Assembly: GCF_021390175.1 (NCBI RefSeq)
Contig: NZ_CP090004.1
Location: 1,550,001 to 1,614,000 of the forward strand
Source of the DNA: Flagellimonas sp. HMM57
Lineage (GTDB): Bacteria > Bacteroidota > Bacteroidia > Flavobacteriales > Flavobacteriaceae
DNA: 64,000 nucleotides
Direction: 5' to 3'
The position numbers were made by a program, and so were the translations under genes. The notes beneath the pieces were generated by a model that saw only the letters and a program-made list of their open reading frames with translations, did not search any database and had not been told where the DNA came from. Each line of letters begins with the position of its first letter. The first letter of the stretch is position 1. Shown here piece by piece: positions 25,625 to 35,726 of this stretch.

Positions 25625-26083
25625 ATGAAACGTGTAAGGGACATTGCTTTTTTTAAGAAGATAAGGCAGATAAGGGAATATGAATTTGGTATGTTCTATT
25701 TCTTCGACAGTCTGGTCATATCAGAAATAAACAATGGGGTAACTTTTAATTGGAACATGGCCAAAAAGGTAGTGGATGCCGCTCATGAATTTTATGGGAA
25801 AGACATTTCCGTTGCTTACATTTCCAACAGGGTCAATGATTATTTTGTAGTTCCGGGAGATTGGGCAAAATTTTATAAAAATAGACACCAACTCAATTTT
25901 TATTCTGTTGTAGGAAACACTAAGGGTAGTTTTACAAGCCTTCTACTTGAGCGTATGTTCTTTCAAAATTCCATACGGCAATTTTCCGATTTGGAGGAAG
26001 CCATTGCTTGGAGCCTCGACAAAATTTCTAAACAAAAGGAAACGGCTTCACTAATTACCAATATTTCTTCCCAAATGGAATAA
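25625..26083 (+). CDS. conserved hypothetical, possible STAS/SpoIIAA-like fold
   Basis: 152-aa soluble protein of unrecognised family. The pattern of alternating strands and helices (FGMFYFFDSLVISEIN; ISVAYISNRVNDYFVVPGDWAKFY; LNFYSVVGNTKGSFTSLLLERMFF) followed by a C-terminal helix DLEEAIAWSLDKI is reminiscent of STAS-like folds, but this is a weak structural guess. Its 3' end overlaps the 3' end of the convergent aspartoacylase-like gene by 33 bp, so the two transcripts are mutually antisense there. Confidence 0.65.
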   Translation: MKRVRDIAFFKKIRQIREYEFGMFYFFDSLVISEINNGVTFNWNMAKKVVDAAHEFYGKDISVAYISNRVNDYFVVPGDWAKFYKNRHQLNFYSVVGNTKGSFTSLLLERMFFQNSIRQFSDLEEAIAWSLDKISKQKETASLITNISSQME

Positions 26084-27016
26084 TGCGTCCCCTTGATTTA
26101 CCACAGCTTGATGGTTTACGCAGAAAACATGTCCATCAAAAGGTGCTTTTATTTTTTTTGGCTTTTTAGCATAGGTATCTGTAATCATTCCCAAAACCTG
26201 ACCTTTTAAAACGCTGCTTCCATTTTCAACTTCTGGAATGAACATACCTGCTTTTGAAGCACGAATCCATCGCGTTGCATCAAAATGAACTGATTTATTT
26301 TTTGGAGCTTTTCCAGAAATCATCTTCATCCTGACCAAGATATTTTTTATTCCCTGAACACTTACTTCTATTGATTTTTCATCAAAACGCATACTTTCCC
26401 CACCTTCGTAAACCAGTATTGGTTTGTTCATTTTAAATGCAGTTTTTCTAAAAGAGCCCGCTATCAACCTTGATGGGAAACAAAAGGGTGCATTGAACAT
26501 TTCTGCCAAATCCTTACTTTTTTCGTCTTCTTGGGTATACCTCACTTGAGGGAAATTGTGCTTAAATCCTCCACCAGTGTGCAAATCGATACCAAAATCG
26601 ATTTGAGGTAAAATTTCGTTGGTGTAATGATACGCAATCCTACTGGCCAGAGAGCCGTTACGACTTCCCGGAAAACTACGGTTAACATCTTTGCCGTCCG
26701 GCACATCTCTTGAAAAGTGTATAAATCCGAATACATTTAAAATGGGAACAACAATCACAGCTCCTTTTTTAATCTTGAATTGCCCATCCTGCAACATCCT
26801 GCGAAGCGTTTCAACACCATTGATTTCATCGCCATGCAACCCCGCTTGTACCAATACGGTAGGGCCTTCTTTTTTGCTGTTAAAAACATGTACCGGAATA
26901 TCTATCAGTGTGCCTGTGGGCAAACGGGCAATAGTAATATGGACAAGTTTGTTCTGCCCTGCCGAAATGGTGGTTCCGTTTATATGAATGTCCTTACTTT
27001 CTTCTTCTATATCCAT
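26051..27016 (-). CDS. succinylglutamate desuccinylase/aspartoacylase-like hydrolase
   Basis: Zinc carboxypeptidase-related (M14/AstE-AspA) hydrolase, 321 aa. Zinc ligands in AGLHGDEINGVE (His, Glu) and IDLHTGG (His); the R-x-F/Y segment NRSFPGSRNGS is family-typical. C-terminal beta domain (about 235-321) resembles a biotinyl/lipoyl-like barrel (AGMFIPEVENGSSVLKGQVLG). It overlaps the rimK stop region by 23 bp, so the two are translationally coupled. The pairing suggests it acts on amide-linked acidic amino acids, perhaps removing residues added by the ligase; that is inference. Confidence 0.85.
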   Translation of the reverse strand: MDIEEESKDIHINGTTISAGQNKLVHITIARLPTGTLIDIPVHVFNSKKEGPTVLVQAGLHGDEINGVETLRRMLQDGQFKIKKGAVIVVPILNVFGFIHFSRDVPDGKDVNRSFPGSRNGSLASRIAYHYTNEILPQIDFGIDLHTGGGFKHNFPQVRYTQEDEKSKDLAEMFNAPFCFPSRLIAGSFRKTAFKMNKPILVYEGGESMRFDEKSIEVSVQGIKNILVRMKMISGKAPKNKSVHFDATRWIRASKAGMFIPEVENGSSVLKGQVLGMITDTYAKKPKKIKAPFDGHVFCVNHQAVVNQGDALFHLGRNIGN

Positions 27017-27884
27017 TTTTCTCTACAAATTGAATAATCTGCTTTGCAACATTTACTCCTGTAGCGGCCTCTATTCCCTTTAGGCCTGGCGAAGCGTTCA
27101 CTTCTAAAAGAACGGGGCCTTTTTTAGACCTCATAAGATCTACCCCTGCTACACCCAGGCCCAAATGCTTGGTCGCGTTCAAGGCAATAAACTGTTCTTT
27201 AGCAGTTGGTTTTATGGCCACTGCATCCGCTCCCCTATGTACATTGGACCTAAAATCGTCAAAATCGCTGGTCCGTTTCATGCTTGCAACAACTTTGTTG
27301 CCCACAACAATGATGCGAATATCCTCGCCGTTGGCTTCCTCAATATATTGTTGCAAGAGAATACTTGTATCCATTTTGTAAAAAGTGTCTATTATTGACT
27401 TTGCCGACTTTTTACTTTCTGCCAAAATAACTCCCAGTCCTTGAGTGCCTTCTTGCAATTTTATAATTACAGGCGGTCCTCCCAACAGTTTTATCTGCTT
27501 ATCAATATTATCCGGGTTGATGGAAAACACGGTCTCTGGAATGGGAATACCCTTTCTTGCCATAATCTGAAGAGTCCGCACTTTGTTTCTGGCACGTGTT
27601 ATACCCAAGGAACGAGCAGTACTGAAAACATTGTTCATTTCAAACTGTTTTACAATCGCTGCACCATGACGGGTCACCTTGGCCCCAATTCGGGGAATGA
27701 TAGCATCAAACTCGCCTGTTACATCTTCATCGTCCAAATAGATTCTGGGCTTGTCATCCCCTAACTTTACCGAGCATTTGGTGTGGTCTATCAGTTCTAC
27801 ATAATGCCCTGCATTTTGTGCTTCTTCAACTATTCTTCTAGTAGAGTGTACATTAAGGCTAACGGATAAAATGGCAATGTCCAC
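26994..27884 (-). CDS. rimK: RimK-type ATP-grasp ligase
   Basis: ATP-grasp ligase of the RimK family, 296 aa; the E. coli founder adds glutamates to ribosomal protein S6. N-terminal domain DIAILSVSLNVHS, then ATP-grasp core with PVIIKLQEGTQGLGV (ATP-binding Lys and Gly loop), LLQQYIEEANGEDIRIIVVG and the Mg-binding LLEVNASPGLKGIE. Whether its target is S6 or another acceptor cannot be told. First gene of a two-gene operon. Confidence 0.92.
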   Translation of the reverse strand: MDIAILSVSLNVHSTRRIVEEAQNAGHYVELIDHTKCSVKLGDDKPRIYLDDEDVTGEFDAIIPRIGAKVTRHGAAIVKQFEMNNVFSTARSLGITRARNKVRTLQIMARKGIPIPETVFSINPDNIDKQIKLLGGPPVIIKLQEGTQGLGVILAESKKSAKSIIDTFYKMDTSILLQQYIEEANGEDIRIIVVGNKVVASMKRTSDFDDFRSNVHRGADAVAIKPTAKEQFIALNATKHLGLGVAGVDLMRSKKGPVLLEVNASPGLKGIEAATGVNVAKQIIQFVEKNGYRRRK

Positions 27885-27992
27885 AGGATTTACTTCAGTA
27901 GTTTTAAACTTGCCTTCAATATCGGTAAAATTTATAATATGGCTGATTTACATTATTGATAAAATAGAATAGTGGACTTGCTGCTATAGGCG

Positions 27993-29534
27993 TTAGGCTA
28001 ATCCAATTTCGGGAAGCGTAATCTCGATCAGGGTCCCCAAGGATTCGTTTGAAGATTTATCCACTAAATCTTGAATGGTATATTGATAAGACCTACCTAC
28101 TTTTTTTGAAAACAATTCCAACCTGTCCCTAACCAAAGTAAGCCCCAAAGATTGTTTTTTAAAAGAGTTTTCAGCGTTTCGTGCTTGGGTGACCTTTCTA
28201 CCGACTCCATTGTCCTTTATTTTTATCGCTAAGGTTCCCATAGTTTTGCCTCTTTCAATATGTAGGCTCAATAATTTCTTTCCTTTTTTAGTAGAAAGCC
28301 CATGCCATATGGCATTTTCTACAAAAGGTTGTAAAATAAGCGCAGGTACCTGCACCTCATCCAAAGCAATCTCGTCCTCCACATCAATAGAAAAATCAAT
28401 ATCATTTTTAAATCGATCACTTTCTATTTCAACATACATCTTCAGAATATCCAGCTCTTCTTTTAGTGAAATCTGTTCCTTTCTAGAACTCTCTAAAATA
28501 CTTCGTATCAGTTTGGAGAACTTGGTCAAGTAAAAAATGGCTTTTTCCCTATTGTTCTCTATAAAGTACGATTTAATGGAGTTGAGCGCATTGAATATAA
28601 AATGAGGGCTCATTTGGCTTCGTATTGCATTGAGCCGAAGTTGTGAAAATTTGTTCTCAAACTTCATGGTCAATTTTTCCGTACGCTCCCGTTGTGCCTC
28701 GGCGGTAATATCTTCAATCTCAAATCGGGTTTGACTCAATTCTTCAGATAGGGTTCTATTTATGCTTTCCTTTATCGTTTGATTTTCTTCTAATTGTTTT
28801 ATATACTTCTCCTGTACTACCGCCTTTTCATCATAAACAATTTTCTGTTCCAACCCAATAGCAAGGGCAAACAAAAGGCTTTCTATTAAAATACCTATGT
28901 AAAAAATATACAGTGTCTGGCTATTCGCAACTAAGTTTTGAAATGAATAGAGAAAAATTATAAAGTACGTAGTCGCCAAAACAAGCATACCGCTCAGTAT
29001 ATACCATTTAATGGCCATCTTTTGTTTGTATACCAAATAGAGCACCCAGAAAAAGACCAAATACCCTACAGGTATGAAAACAAATGCATGAAAATAGTCT
29101 ATCAAAAATGAACCTGTGTCAACTATGTACAAACTCCATAGAATTAAGTATACAACACCCAATACCAAATAATAATAATTAATGATTTTAATGGCTTTGG
29201 GGTAGCTGCTTTTTAGCTGCATAATCTCCAAAATAAAATAGGTGAACAAAATGGTTCCAAATAGTTGAGATGGATAATGTGACCATTGAACAAAACTTTT
29301 ACCAGCTACGGTATCAAAAAAATCCGAAAAGAATACGCCATCAATATATTTAAGAAGCGTGATACCATTGATAAATGTGTACAAACTATATAGCAGGTAA
29401 AACCTTTTTTTATGTTGAAAATATTGAATGAGAAAAAAGACGCACAAGTAAAACAGGACTGTAACAACTAAAAAGCCAAAACCGTTTTCATTGCTGTTCT
29501 CTAGAAAACCTATGATACCCTCTTGCTCTGCCAT
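27993..29534 (-). CDS. LytS-type histidine kinase with 7TM sensor
   Basis: Sensor kinase, 513 aa. Seven transmembrane helices between residues about 17 and 228 (7TM-DISM-like), a coiled-coil (about 235-295), then a His_kinase (LytS) module: phospho-accepting His311 in SQMSPHFIFNALNSI, N-box LQPFVENAIWHGL, DNGVGR and QSLGLTLVRDRLELF, so the ATPase site is intact. Seven bp upstream on the same strand is the LytTR regulator; start and stop spacing indicates co-transcription with the regulator first. Confidence 0.93.
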   Translation of the reverse strand: MAEQEGIIGFLENSNENGFGFLVVTVLFYLCVFFLIQYFQHKKRFYLLYSLYTFINGITLLKYIDGVFFSDFFDTVAGKSFVQWSHYPSQLFGTILFTYFILEIMQLKSSYPKAIKIINYYYLVLGVVYLILWSLYIVDTGSFLIDYFHAFVFIPVGYLVFFWVLYLVYKQKMAIKWYILSGMLVLATTYFIIFLYSFQNLVANSQTLYIFYIGILIESLLFALAIGLEQKIVYDEKAVVQEKYIKQLEENQTIKESINRTLSEELSQTRFEIEDITAEAQRERTEKLTMKFENKFSQLRLNAIRSQMSPHFIFNALNSIKSYFIENNREKAIFYLTKFSKLIRSILESSRKEQISLKEELDILKMYVEIESDRFKNDIDFSIDVEDEIALDEVQVPALILQPFVENAIWHGLSTKKGKKLLSLHIERGKTMGTLAIKIKDNGVGRKVTQARNAENSFKKQSLGLTLVRDRLELFSKKVGRSYQYTIQDLVDKSSNESLGTLIEITLPEIGLA

Positions 29535-29541
29535 ACTATTT

Positions 29542-30282
29542 TTAAAGGGCCATTTTGTTTAAAAATGCTTCTTTTTTAAGTCGGGATACTGGGATTTTTT
29601 TCTTGTTGGATAGCACCACATAGTTTTCTGCCCGCAGATATTCTGTCACTTTTAAGGTATGTATAATATAAGAATTGTGTACCCTAAAAAAAGTGGAATC
29701 GGTCAACATATCTTCCAATTCTTTTAGTTTTTTGGAAACATAAAGACTTTCTGAAGATTCCAGATAGATTTTAGAATAATTACCATCAGATTCACAATAG
29801 ACTATCTCGTTGGTACGAATAAACAGTATTTTCCCATTTACGGGAATCTGGAGCATTTGTGGTGTACTTGCTTTGGAAAGCGCGTCTATGGTTTCCTTAA
29901 AGTGAAGGTGAAAGCTATCCGTGTCGTTTGTTTTTTTTAGTTTTTCAATAACCTCCTTTATCTCATCCCCATCAATTGGCTTTAACAAATAATCCAGAGC
30001 ACTTTCTTTTATGGCCTGAATGGCATATTGGTTATACGCCGTTGTAATAATGACAGCAAAATTTCGATAATCCAATTTCTGTAATAAGGTAAACCCATTC
30101 ATTTCGGGCATTTCTATATCCAAAAAAACACAATCTGGCTTTAGGTAATTGATTCCAGAAAGTGCTTCTCTAGCGGAGGTAAATGTTTCTACTACTGTAA
30201 TTACATCCGAAAATTTTTGCAGTTCCCAAGTCAGGCTGTTTATGGCAGCCATTTCGTCATCTACTACGATTGCTCTCATCAT
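29542..30282 (-). CDS. LytTR-family response regulator
   Basis: Response regulator, 246 aa. Receiver domain with acidic pocket VVDDE and phospho-Asp in VFLDIEMPEMNG (about Asp55), signalling Lys in YLLKPIDG; C-terminal LytTR DNA-binding domain (about 135-246; IVYCESDGNYSKIYL, FFRVHNSYIIH, KKIPVSRLKKEAF). Start at the tandem ATGs 30282/30279. Cognate partner of the kinase immediately downstream. LytTR proteins bind paired direct repeats; no clear pair was recognised nearby. Confidence 0.95.
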   Translation of the reverse strand: MMRAIVVDDEMAAINSLTWELQKFSDVITVVETFTSAREALSGINYLKPDCVFLDIEMPEMNGFTLLQKLDYRNFAVIITTAYNQYAIQAIKESALDYLLKPIDGDEIKEVIEKLKKTNDTDSFHLHFKETIDALSKASTPQMLQIPVNGKILFIRTNEIVYCESDGNYSKIYLESSESLYVSKKLKELEDMLTDSTFFRVHNSYIIHTLKVTEYLRAENYVVLSNKKKIPVSRLKKEAFLNKMAL

Positions 30283-30532
30283 AACGTCAAGTTTTGATTC
30301 AAAATACATGCTGCAAGCAACAATAAGTCAGATATTATTACCAATGACCCATATTGATGTACAAATGGTAGCAGGACCGTATCAGCTGCAAAATGAGGTT
30401 TTAACTCGTTAAATATTCCAGTTATACACTAAAAGTACGCACAAATAAATTGGTTGGCACATAGTATCATCATCGTCAAAAGCTTTGTAAGCGTGCATTC
30501 TACTTTCGAAACCTCAACTATAAATATTCATT

Positions 30533-31156
30533 ATGAAAACGAGAAGAATCAAAAGTTTAATTCATTTAGTCATAGTGGGGCTATTGATAGCATCATGTTC
30601 TGCCGAAGATGGTGAAACTGGACCTGCAGGTCCTGCTGGCCCACAAGGTGAACAAGGACCAGCTGGCGCCGATGGCGCAGACGGAGCTCAGGGCGAACAG
30701 GGAGAGACAGGTACGGCCAATGTAATTTATTCAGATTGGATTCCCAATGGTTTTACGCCGGGTGGTGGAATACTACAAAAGTTAAGTACGCTTGCAAGTG
30801 CTGAAGAGATAACTAGTTTGGGTGTCGACTTAGAGACGAGCACCGTTTTGGTATATGGTAGAGGCGATGTTTTAATTTTTAACGGCGTCGAAGTATTCCC
30901 ACTCCCATATGTCACTGGATCTGGAATCCGATATACCTATACTATTAATGGAGGTGAAATCAGATTGGCCGGTATAGCTCCCAGTGGGGAAAACAATGAT
31001 TTTGATATATTCGATGATTACAGATACATCATAATTCCTGGAGAGATTCCCGTGGACACTTCTGGTCCGGGAGGCATAACCACCAAAAATGGTTCTTTGG
31101 ATTATTCAAAGATGTCTTATGAAGAAGTTATCGAACTTTTCGGTATAGAAGAATAA
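30533..31156 (+). CDS. collagen-like lipoprotein
   Basis: Lipoprotein, 207 aa. Type II signal peptide with lipobox IASC (Cys22), followed at once by about twelve Gly-X-Y triplets (residues about 27-62: GPAGPAGPQ, GADGADGAQ and similar), then a globular beta-rich domain (about 63-207). The triplets would form a trimeric collagen-like stalk holding the globular domains at the cell surface. Divergent from the LytTR/LytS operon by 250 bp. A strong terminator follows. Ligand unknown. Confidence 0.85.
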   Translation: MKTRRIKSLIHLVIVGLLIASCSAEDGETGPAGPAGPQGEQGPAGADGADGAQGEQGETGTANVIYSDWIPNGFTPGGGILQKLSTLASAEEITSLGVDLETSTVLVYGRGDVLIFNGVEVFPLPYVTGSGIRYTYTINGGEIRLAGIAPSGENNDFDIFDDYRYIIIPGEIPVDTSGPGGITTKNGSLDYSKMSYEEVIELFGIEE

Positions 31157-31163
31157 ATAAACT

Positions 31164-31196
31164 AGGCTCCCAGATATCTCTGAGAGCCTTTCTTTA
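31164..31196 (+). terminator. terminator after the collagen-like lipoprotein
   Basis: Hairpin AGGCTC-C-CAGA/TCTG-A-GAGCCT with a 4-nt loop and TTTCTTT tail, 8 bp after the stop codon. Confidence 0.85.
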
Positions 31197-31227
31197 GTTG
31201 AAATAGCTCCCAAAAAAAGTTCAAAAA

Positions 31228-31851
31228 ATGAAAATCATGAAAAAAATAGTATTTCTTTTAGTGCTGGTATCGTACTTCAGTTTCGGTCAAAACTCACCGT
31301 CCATTCGAGTAATAGGTAGAGCTGTTCATATTGATAAAACACCTCTTTTTAAAGGTTCGGTTACTTTGAGCGCAGCATACTCAAGCCTTCCTTCCGAAGC
31401 GATTACATTGATACAAATGAGAGAAAAATATGATGCCGTACTGAAAGACAACGGACTTTCGTTAGCACAGTTGAAAGAAGACAAATTTGCTTACGAAGCA
31501 TTAGGGTATGATAAAGAAGGTACTATCTATGAATTTGAAACACCTTTGTTGGAAGAGTTTCGAAAATTCATGAAATCCAAATCCTTTGGGGTACAACGGC
31601 TACAATTTGACCAGAACATTACCCTTGATGCGGAAGAAATTGCATCGCTTTCCAAAAAGGCCTTTGAAAACGCAAAGGAGAAAGCAGCAGCGATGGTCAA
31701 AAATATTGAATCGGATTTAGGGAAAGTAATCTGCATAGAGGACAGCAGAAATTATTTGAATGAAGAAATCCCTAGAGGGCTATATTATGACAAACCTATT
31801 GGTCATTATCAATATGAAATAATGGTGACATTTGCTTTGAAGGACGATTAA
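31228..31851 (+). CDS. SIMPL-like (DUF541-like) exported protein
   Basis: 207-aa protein with signal peptide (MKKIVFLLVLVSYFSFGQ) and a SIMPL-like body: PSIRVIGRAVHIDKTP at the start, an AKEKAAAMVKNIESDLGKVICIED helix-strand (the usual KA-x-x-LA-x-x-LG-like signature) and a C-terminal strand YQYEIMVTFAL. Periplasmic. Starts at ATG 31228 or ATG 31237. Its own terminator follows at 31925. Function of SIMPL proteins is mostly unknown, with links to envelope stress. Confidence 0.7.
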   Translation: MKIMKKIVFLLVLVSYFSFGQNSPSIRVIGRAVHIDKTPLFKGSVTLSAAYSSLPSEAITLIQMREKYDAVLKDNGLSLAQLKEDKFAYEALGYDKEGTIYEFETPLLEEFRKFMKSKSFGVQRLQFDQNITLDAEEIASLSKKAFENAKEKAAAMVKNIESDLGKVICIEDSRNYLNEEIPRGLYYDKPIGHYQYEIMVTFALKDD

Positions 31852-31924
31852 AACAGTATACAATGTAACCTTTTAAATTTTTCTCTTCAGCATAAGCTTG
31901 TAAAGTTGTTTAACCTATAATACC

Positions 31925-31951
31925 AGCCCTTTTAAAAAGGGCTCTTTTTTT
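31925..31951 (+). terminator. terminator after the SIMPL-like gene
   Basis: AGCCCTTTT/AAAAAGGGCT hairpin followed by CTTTTTTT, 73 bp past the stop. Strong Rho-independent signal. Confidence 0.85.
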
Positions 31952-32056
31952 GTTGAAGGTTATACTTCTTTTTATATCTCAAACCCAATACAAATTCAAC
32001 AAATACAATCCCACCTTATAATCAATCTAAATAAGGCCCCTTGTCTTGTTGAAAGC

Positions 32057-32087
32057 TTGTTAAAAACTTACCTGTGCCGTAAATTTG
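32057..32087 (+). promoter_or_regulatory. sdhCAB promoter (TTG-N20-TAAATTTG)
   Basis: TTG at 32057-32059 and TAAATTTG at 32080-32087 with a 20-bp spacer: a complete flavobacterial vegetative promoter, 18 nt before the sdhC ATG. Confidence 0.7.
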
Positions 32088-32105
32088 TAGGTAAAACCAG
32101 CACTA

Positions 32106-32774
32106 ATGAGTGGATTGATAAAATCTTCGATTGCCCGTAAAGTAGTGATGGCACTCTCGGGTCTTTTTCTAGTAATTTTTCTTGTTTTACACGTTACCAT
32201 CAATTTTGCCTCTGTAATAGCTCCAGAGTTTTTTAACGAAGCTTCCCATTTTATGGGGTATAACCCTTTGGTGCAATATCTTATGCAACCAATTCTTATT
32301 ATTGGTGTAATAGTGCACTTTGTAATGGGCTTTGTACTTGAAATTCAAAATAGAAATGCCCGAGGTGTTGGCTATGTTAAATATAAAGGTAGCGCAAATG
32401 CCCCTTGGGTATCCAGAAATATGATTTACTCAGGTTTGGTGGTGCTTGCGTTTTTAGGGTTGCACTTCTATGACTTTTGGATTCATGAAATGACCTATAA
32501 ATACATTCAGGCCAACCCTGAAGATCCAACACGTTATTATGCCGAGACCGTAGAAAAATTTGCTCCTTTTTGGCGAACTATTATTTACGTAGTCTCTTTT
32601 GTATTGCTAAGCCTTCATTTATGGCACGGGTTCGCATCATCGTTCCAGAGTATGGGTGTCAACAACAAGTACACTCCAGCCATCAAAACTTTTACAAAAT
32701 TATTCGCAGTGGTCGTACCTCTAACTTTTGCTTTTATAGCATTGTACCACCACCTTAACCCAATAACACACTAA
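32106..32774 (+). CDS. sdhC: succinate dehydrogenase cytochrome b subunit
   Basis: Single membrane-anchor subunit of Bacteroidota-type complex II, 222 aa, with five hydrophobic helices and several helix-embedded His residues that can ligate haem b ([30 protein letters not shown]). It takes electrons from SdhB to menaquinone. First gene of sdhCAB; sdhA starts 2 bp after its stop. Confidence 0.93.
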   Translation: MSGLIKSSIARKVVMALSGLFLVIFLVLHVTINFASVIAPEFFNEASHFMGYNPLVQYLMQPILIIGVIVHFVMGFVLEIQNRNARGVGYVKYKGSANAPWVSRNMIYSGLVVLAFLGLHFYDFWIHEMTYKYIQANPEDPTRYYAETVEKFAPFWRTIIYVVSFVLLSLHLWHGFASSFQSMGVNNKYTPAIKTFTKLFAVVVPLTFAFIALYHHLNPITH

Positions 32775-32776
32775 TT

Positions 32777-34780
32777 ATGGGAGTATTGGATTCTAAAGAG
32801 CCACAAGGACCATTGGCCAATAAATGGACAAAGCATAAAAACGAAATAGACCTGGTTAACCCTGCCAACAAACGTAATATTGATATCATCGTGGTTGGTA
32901 CTGGTTTGGCAGGAGGTTCGGCTGCAGCAACCTTGGCCGAATTAGGATACAACGTAAAAACATTCTGTTACCAAGATTCACCAAGAAGGGCCCATTCCAT
33001 TGCTGCGCAAGGTGGTGTAAATGCCGCCAAGAACTATCAAGGTGATGGGGATAGTGTTTATCGTCTGTTCTACGATACCGTAAAAGGTGGGGATTATCGT
33101 TCCCGTGAATCCAATGTGTATCGTTTGGCAGAAGTTTCTACCAATATTATTGACCAATGCGTTGCCCAAGGTGTTCCTTTTGCACGTGAGTATGGTGGTC
33201 TATTGGACAACCGATCGTTTGGTGGAGTTTTGGTGTCAAGAACATTCTATGCCAAAGGACAAACAGGACAACAATTGTTGTTGGGTGCTTACGCTGCAAT
33301 GAACCGACAGATTCAAAGAGGAAAAATAAAATCCTATACCAGACATGAGATGTTGGATTTGGTCTTGGTCGATGGAAAGGCTAGAGGAATCATTGCAAGG
33401 GATTTGGTGAATGGAGAAATTGAAAGACATTCTGCTCATGCAGTGGTATTGGCTACAGGAGGATACGGAAATCTATTCTTCCTATCAACCTATTGTATGG
33501 GAGCCAATGTAATGGCGGCCTGGAAGGCACACAAAAAAGGGGCTTTCTTTGCCAATCCATGTTTTACACAGATTCATCCAACATGTATTCCTGTTTCGGG
33601 AGACCATCAGTCCAAACTGACCTTAATGTCAGAATCTTTACGTAATGATGGCCGTATTTGGGTTCCAAAACGTTTGGAAGATGCCCAAGCCATTCGTGAA
33701 GGCAAATTGAAACCGACCCAATTGGGCGAAGAAGAACGTGATTACTATTTGGAAAGACGTTATCCCGCATTCGGAAATTTAGTGCCCAGAGATGTTGCTT
33801 CAAGAGCGGCAAAAGAGCGTTGTGACGCAGGTTTTGGAGTTAACAAAACCGGTGAGGCCGTTTACTTGGATTTCTCTGCAGCAATCATGCGCTATGGAAG
33901 AGAAAAGGCACTAACATCAGGAATGAAAGATGTTGATGACAATACCATTCGCGAACTAGGTGAAAAAATCGTAGAGGCCAAATACGGTAACCTCTTCCAG
34001 ATGTATGAAAAAATAGTGGATGAAAATCCATACAAAACCCCAATGATGATTTATCCCGCGGTTCATTATACCATGGGCGGTCTTTGGGTAGATTACAATC
34101 TGCAAACCACTATACCCGGTTGCTATGCAGCTGGAGAAGCCAATTTCAGCGATCATGGTGCCAACCGCCTTGGTGCCTCCGCATTGATGCAAGGTCTGGC
34201 AGATGGCTATTTTGTATTGCCTTACACTATTGGAGATTATTTATCCGATGATATTAGAACAGGACCAATTCCTACGGACTCTCCTGAGTTTGATGCCGCT
34301 GAAAAAAATGTTACGGACAGACTTCAAAAACTCATGTCGGGCACAGGAATACATTCCGTTGATTATTACCACAAGAAATTAGGTAAGATCATGTGGAACA
34401 AATGTGGAATGTCCCGTAATGCAAAAGAATTAAAAGAAGCCATCAAAGAGATTGCCGAGTTGCGGAAGGACTTTTGGGAGAACGTAAAAATTCCAGGCAG
34501 TCCAGATGGAAAGAACCAAGAACTTGAAAAAGCGGGAAGAGTAGCCGATTTCTTGGAACTGGGAGAACTCTTTGCAAAAGATGCTTTAGAACGCAACGAA
34601 TCCTGTGGAGGACACTTTAGGGAAGAATACCAAACTCCCGAAGGAGAAGCGTTACGTGACGACGAAAACTTCAAATTTGTATCTGCATGGGAATATATGG
34701 GAGAACCAAGCGATGCAAAACTGCATAAAGAAGATTTGGTCTACGAAAACATTAAAGTGAAAACACGTTCTTACAAATAA
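32777..34780 (+). CDS. sdhA: succinate dehydrogenase/fumarate reductase flavoprotein
   Basis: Flavoprotein subunit, 667 aa, oxidising succinate to fumarate. FAD Rossmann motif [19 protein letters not shown] (residues about 39-57), covalent-FAD His in [11 protein letters not shown], active-site region TQIHPTCIP, and the C-terminal FAD loop [18 protein letters not shown] long C-terminal helical domain ends in [16 protein letters not shown]. Length suits the Bacteroidota/epsilon-type enzyme. sdhB follows after 8 bp. Confidence 0.97.
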   Translation: MGVLDSKEPQGPLANKWTKHKNEIDLVNPANKRNIDIIVVGTGLAGGSAAATLAELGYNVKTFCYQDSPRRAHSIAAQGGVNAAKNYQGDGDSVYRLFYDTVKGGDYRSRESNVYRLAEVSTNIIDQCVAQGVPFAREYGGLLDNRSFGGVLVSRTFYAKGQTGQQLLLGAYAAMNRQIQRGKIKSYTRHEMLDLVLVDGKARGIIARDLVNGEIERHSAHAVVLATGGYGNLFFLSTYCMGANVMAAWKAHKKGAFFANPCFTQIHPTCIPVSGDHQSKLTLMSESLRNDGRIWVPKRLEDAQAIREGKLKPTQLGEEERDYYLERRYPAFGNLVPRDVASRAAKERCDAGFGVNKTGEAVYLDFSAAIMRYGREKALTSGMKDVDDNTIRELGEKIVEAKYGNLFQMYEKIVDENPYKTPMMIYPAVHYTMGGLWVDYNLQTTIPGCYAAGEANFSDHGANRLGASALMQGLADGYFVLPYTIGDYLSDDIRTGPIPTDSPEFDAAEKNVTDRLQKLMSGTGIHSVDYYHKKLGKIMWNKCGMSRNAKELKEAIKEIAELRKDFWENVKIPGSPDGKNQELEKAGRVADFLELGELFAKDALERNESCGGHFREEYQTPEGEALRDDENFKFVSAWEYMGEPSDAKLHKEDLVYENIKVKTRSYK

Positions 34781-34788
34781 AAATAGCT

Positions 34789-35535
34789 ATGAAATTATAT
34801 TTGAAGATTTGGAGACAAAAGAACGCTTCCACCAAAGGTCAGATGGTAGATTATACCCTGAATGGTGTGGAAAGCGATATGTCTTTTTTAGAAATGTTGG
34901 ATATCCTCAATGAAGAACTTATCTCTAAGGGGGAAGAACCCGTGGAATTTGACCATGATTGTCGTGAAGGTATCTGTGGTACATGCTCGTTAATGATCAA
35001 TGGTCGCCCGCATGGACCCGATTCCAGAATTACCGTATGCCAGTTGCATATGCGCAGTTTCAATGACGGTGATGAAATCGTAATCGAGCCATGGAGGGCA
35101 AAAGCGTTCCCTGTAGTCAAAGATCTTATTGTAGATAGAACCGCTTTCGATAGAATTCAACAAGCAGGAGGTTATATTTCTGTAAATACGTCTGGACGAC
35201 CTGTAGATGCCAATGCCATTCCCATTGAAAAGGATATGGCCGATAAGTCGTTCAACGCAGCCACTTGTATTGGTTGTGGTGCCTGTGTTGCCGCCTGTAA
35301 AAATGCAAGTGCCATGTTGTTTACCTCAGCTAAAGTTTCACAATTTGCGCTGCTACCACAAGGTCAGGTAGAAGCTGTTGAACGTGTTGAGAACATGGTT
35401 CGCCAAATGGATTTGGAGGGCTTTGGAAATTGTACCAATACTGGAGCTTGCGAAATTGAATGTCCTAAAGGAATTTCTTTAGAGAATATTGCACGGATGA
35501 ACCGCGAATATCTTTTTGCAAGCGTGAAGGGATAA
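34789..35535 (+). CDS. sdhB: succinate dehydrogenase iron-sulfur subunit
   Basis: Fe-S subunit, 248 aa. Plant-type 2Fe-2S domain with CREGICGTC and a distal Cys in ITVC; C-terminal ferredoxin domain with [14 protein letters not shown] and [14 protein letters not shown] for the 4Fe-4S and 3Fe-4S clusters. These clusters would be supplied by the SUF system in this window. Followed 22 bp later by a terminator. Confidence 0.97.
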   Translation: MKLYLKIWRQKNASTKGQMVDYTLNGVESDMSFLEMLDILNEELISKGEEPVEFDHDCREGICGTCSLMINGRPHGPDSRITVCQLHMRSFNDGDEIVIEPWRAKAFPVVKDLIVDRTAFDRIQQAGGYISVNTSGRPVDANAIPIEKDMADKSFNAATCIGCGACVAACKNASAMLFTSAKVSQFALLPQGQVEAVERVENMVRQMDLEGFGNCTNTGACEIECPKGISLENIARMNREYLFASVKG

Positions 35536-35557
35536 GATATAAAACCCAAGAATTTAG

Positions 35558-35589
35558 GCCTGGACTTTACTAAAGTTCAGGCTTTTTTA
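35558..35589 (+). terminator. sdhCAB terminator
   Basis: GCCTG-G-ACTTTA/TAAAGT-T-CAGGC stem with a 1-nt loop region and TTTTTTA tail. Closes the sdh operon. Confidence 0.85.
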
Positions 35590-35726
35590 TTTACCATACT
35601 GATAAACAGTGGATAACAACAACTCTTCTATCTTTCAAAAAAGTAGGTTTTTTTGAATTTTTGAAGGAAAATACATAATAAACTGTCTTGTTTAGTAGTT
35701 ATTAGAACAGTTCCTTAGCACATATC

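Noticed and set aside
30455..30475. TTGGCACATAG resembling a sigma-54 -24 element
   Set aside because: The -12 TTGC part is missing, so it does not meet the consensus.
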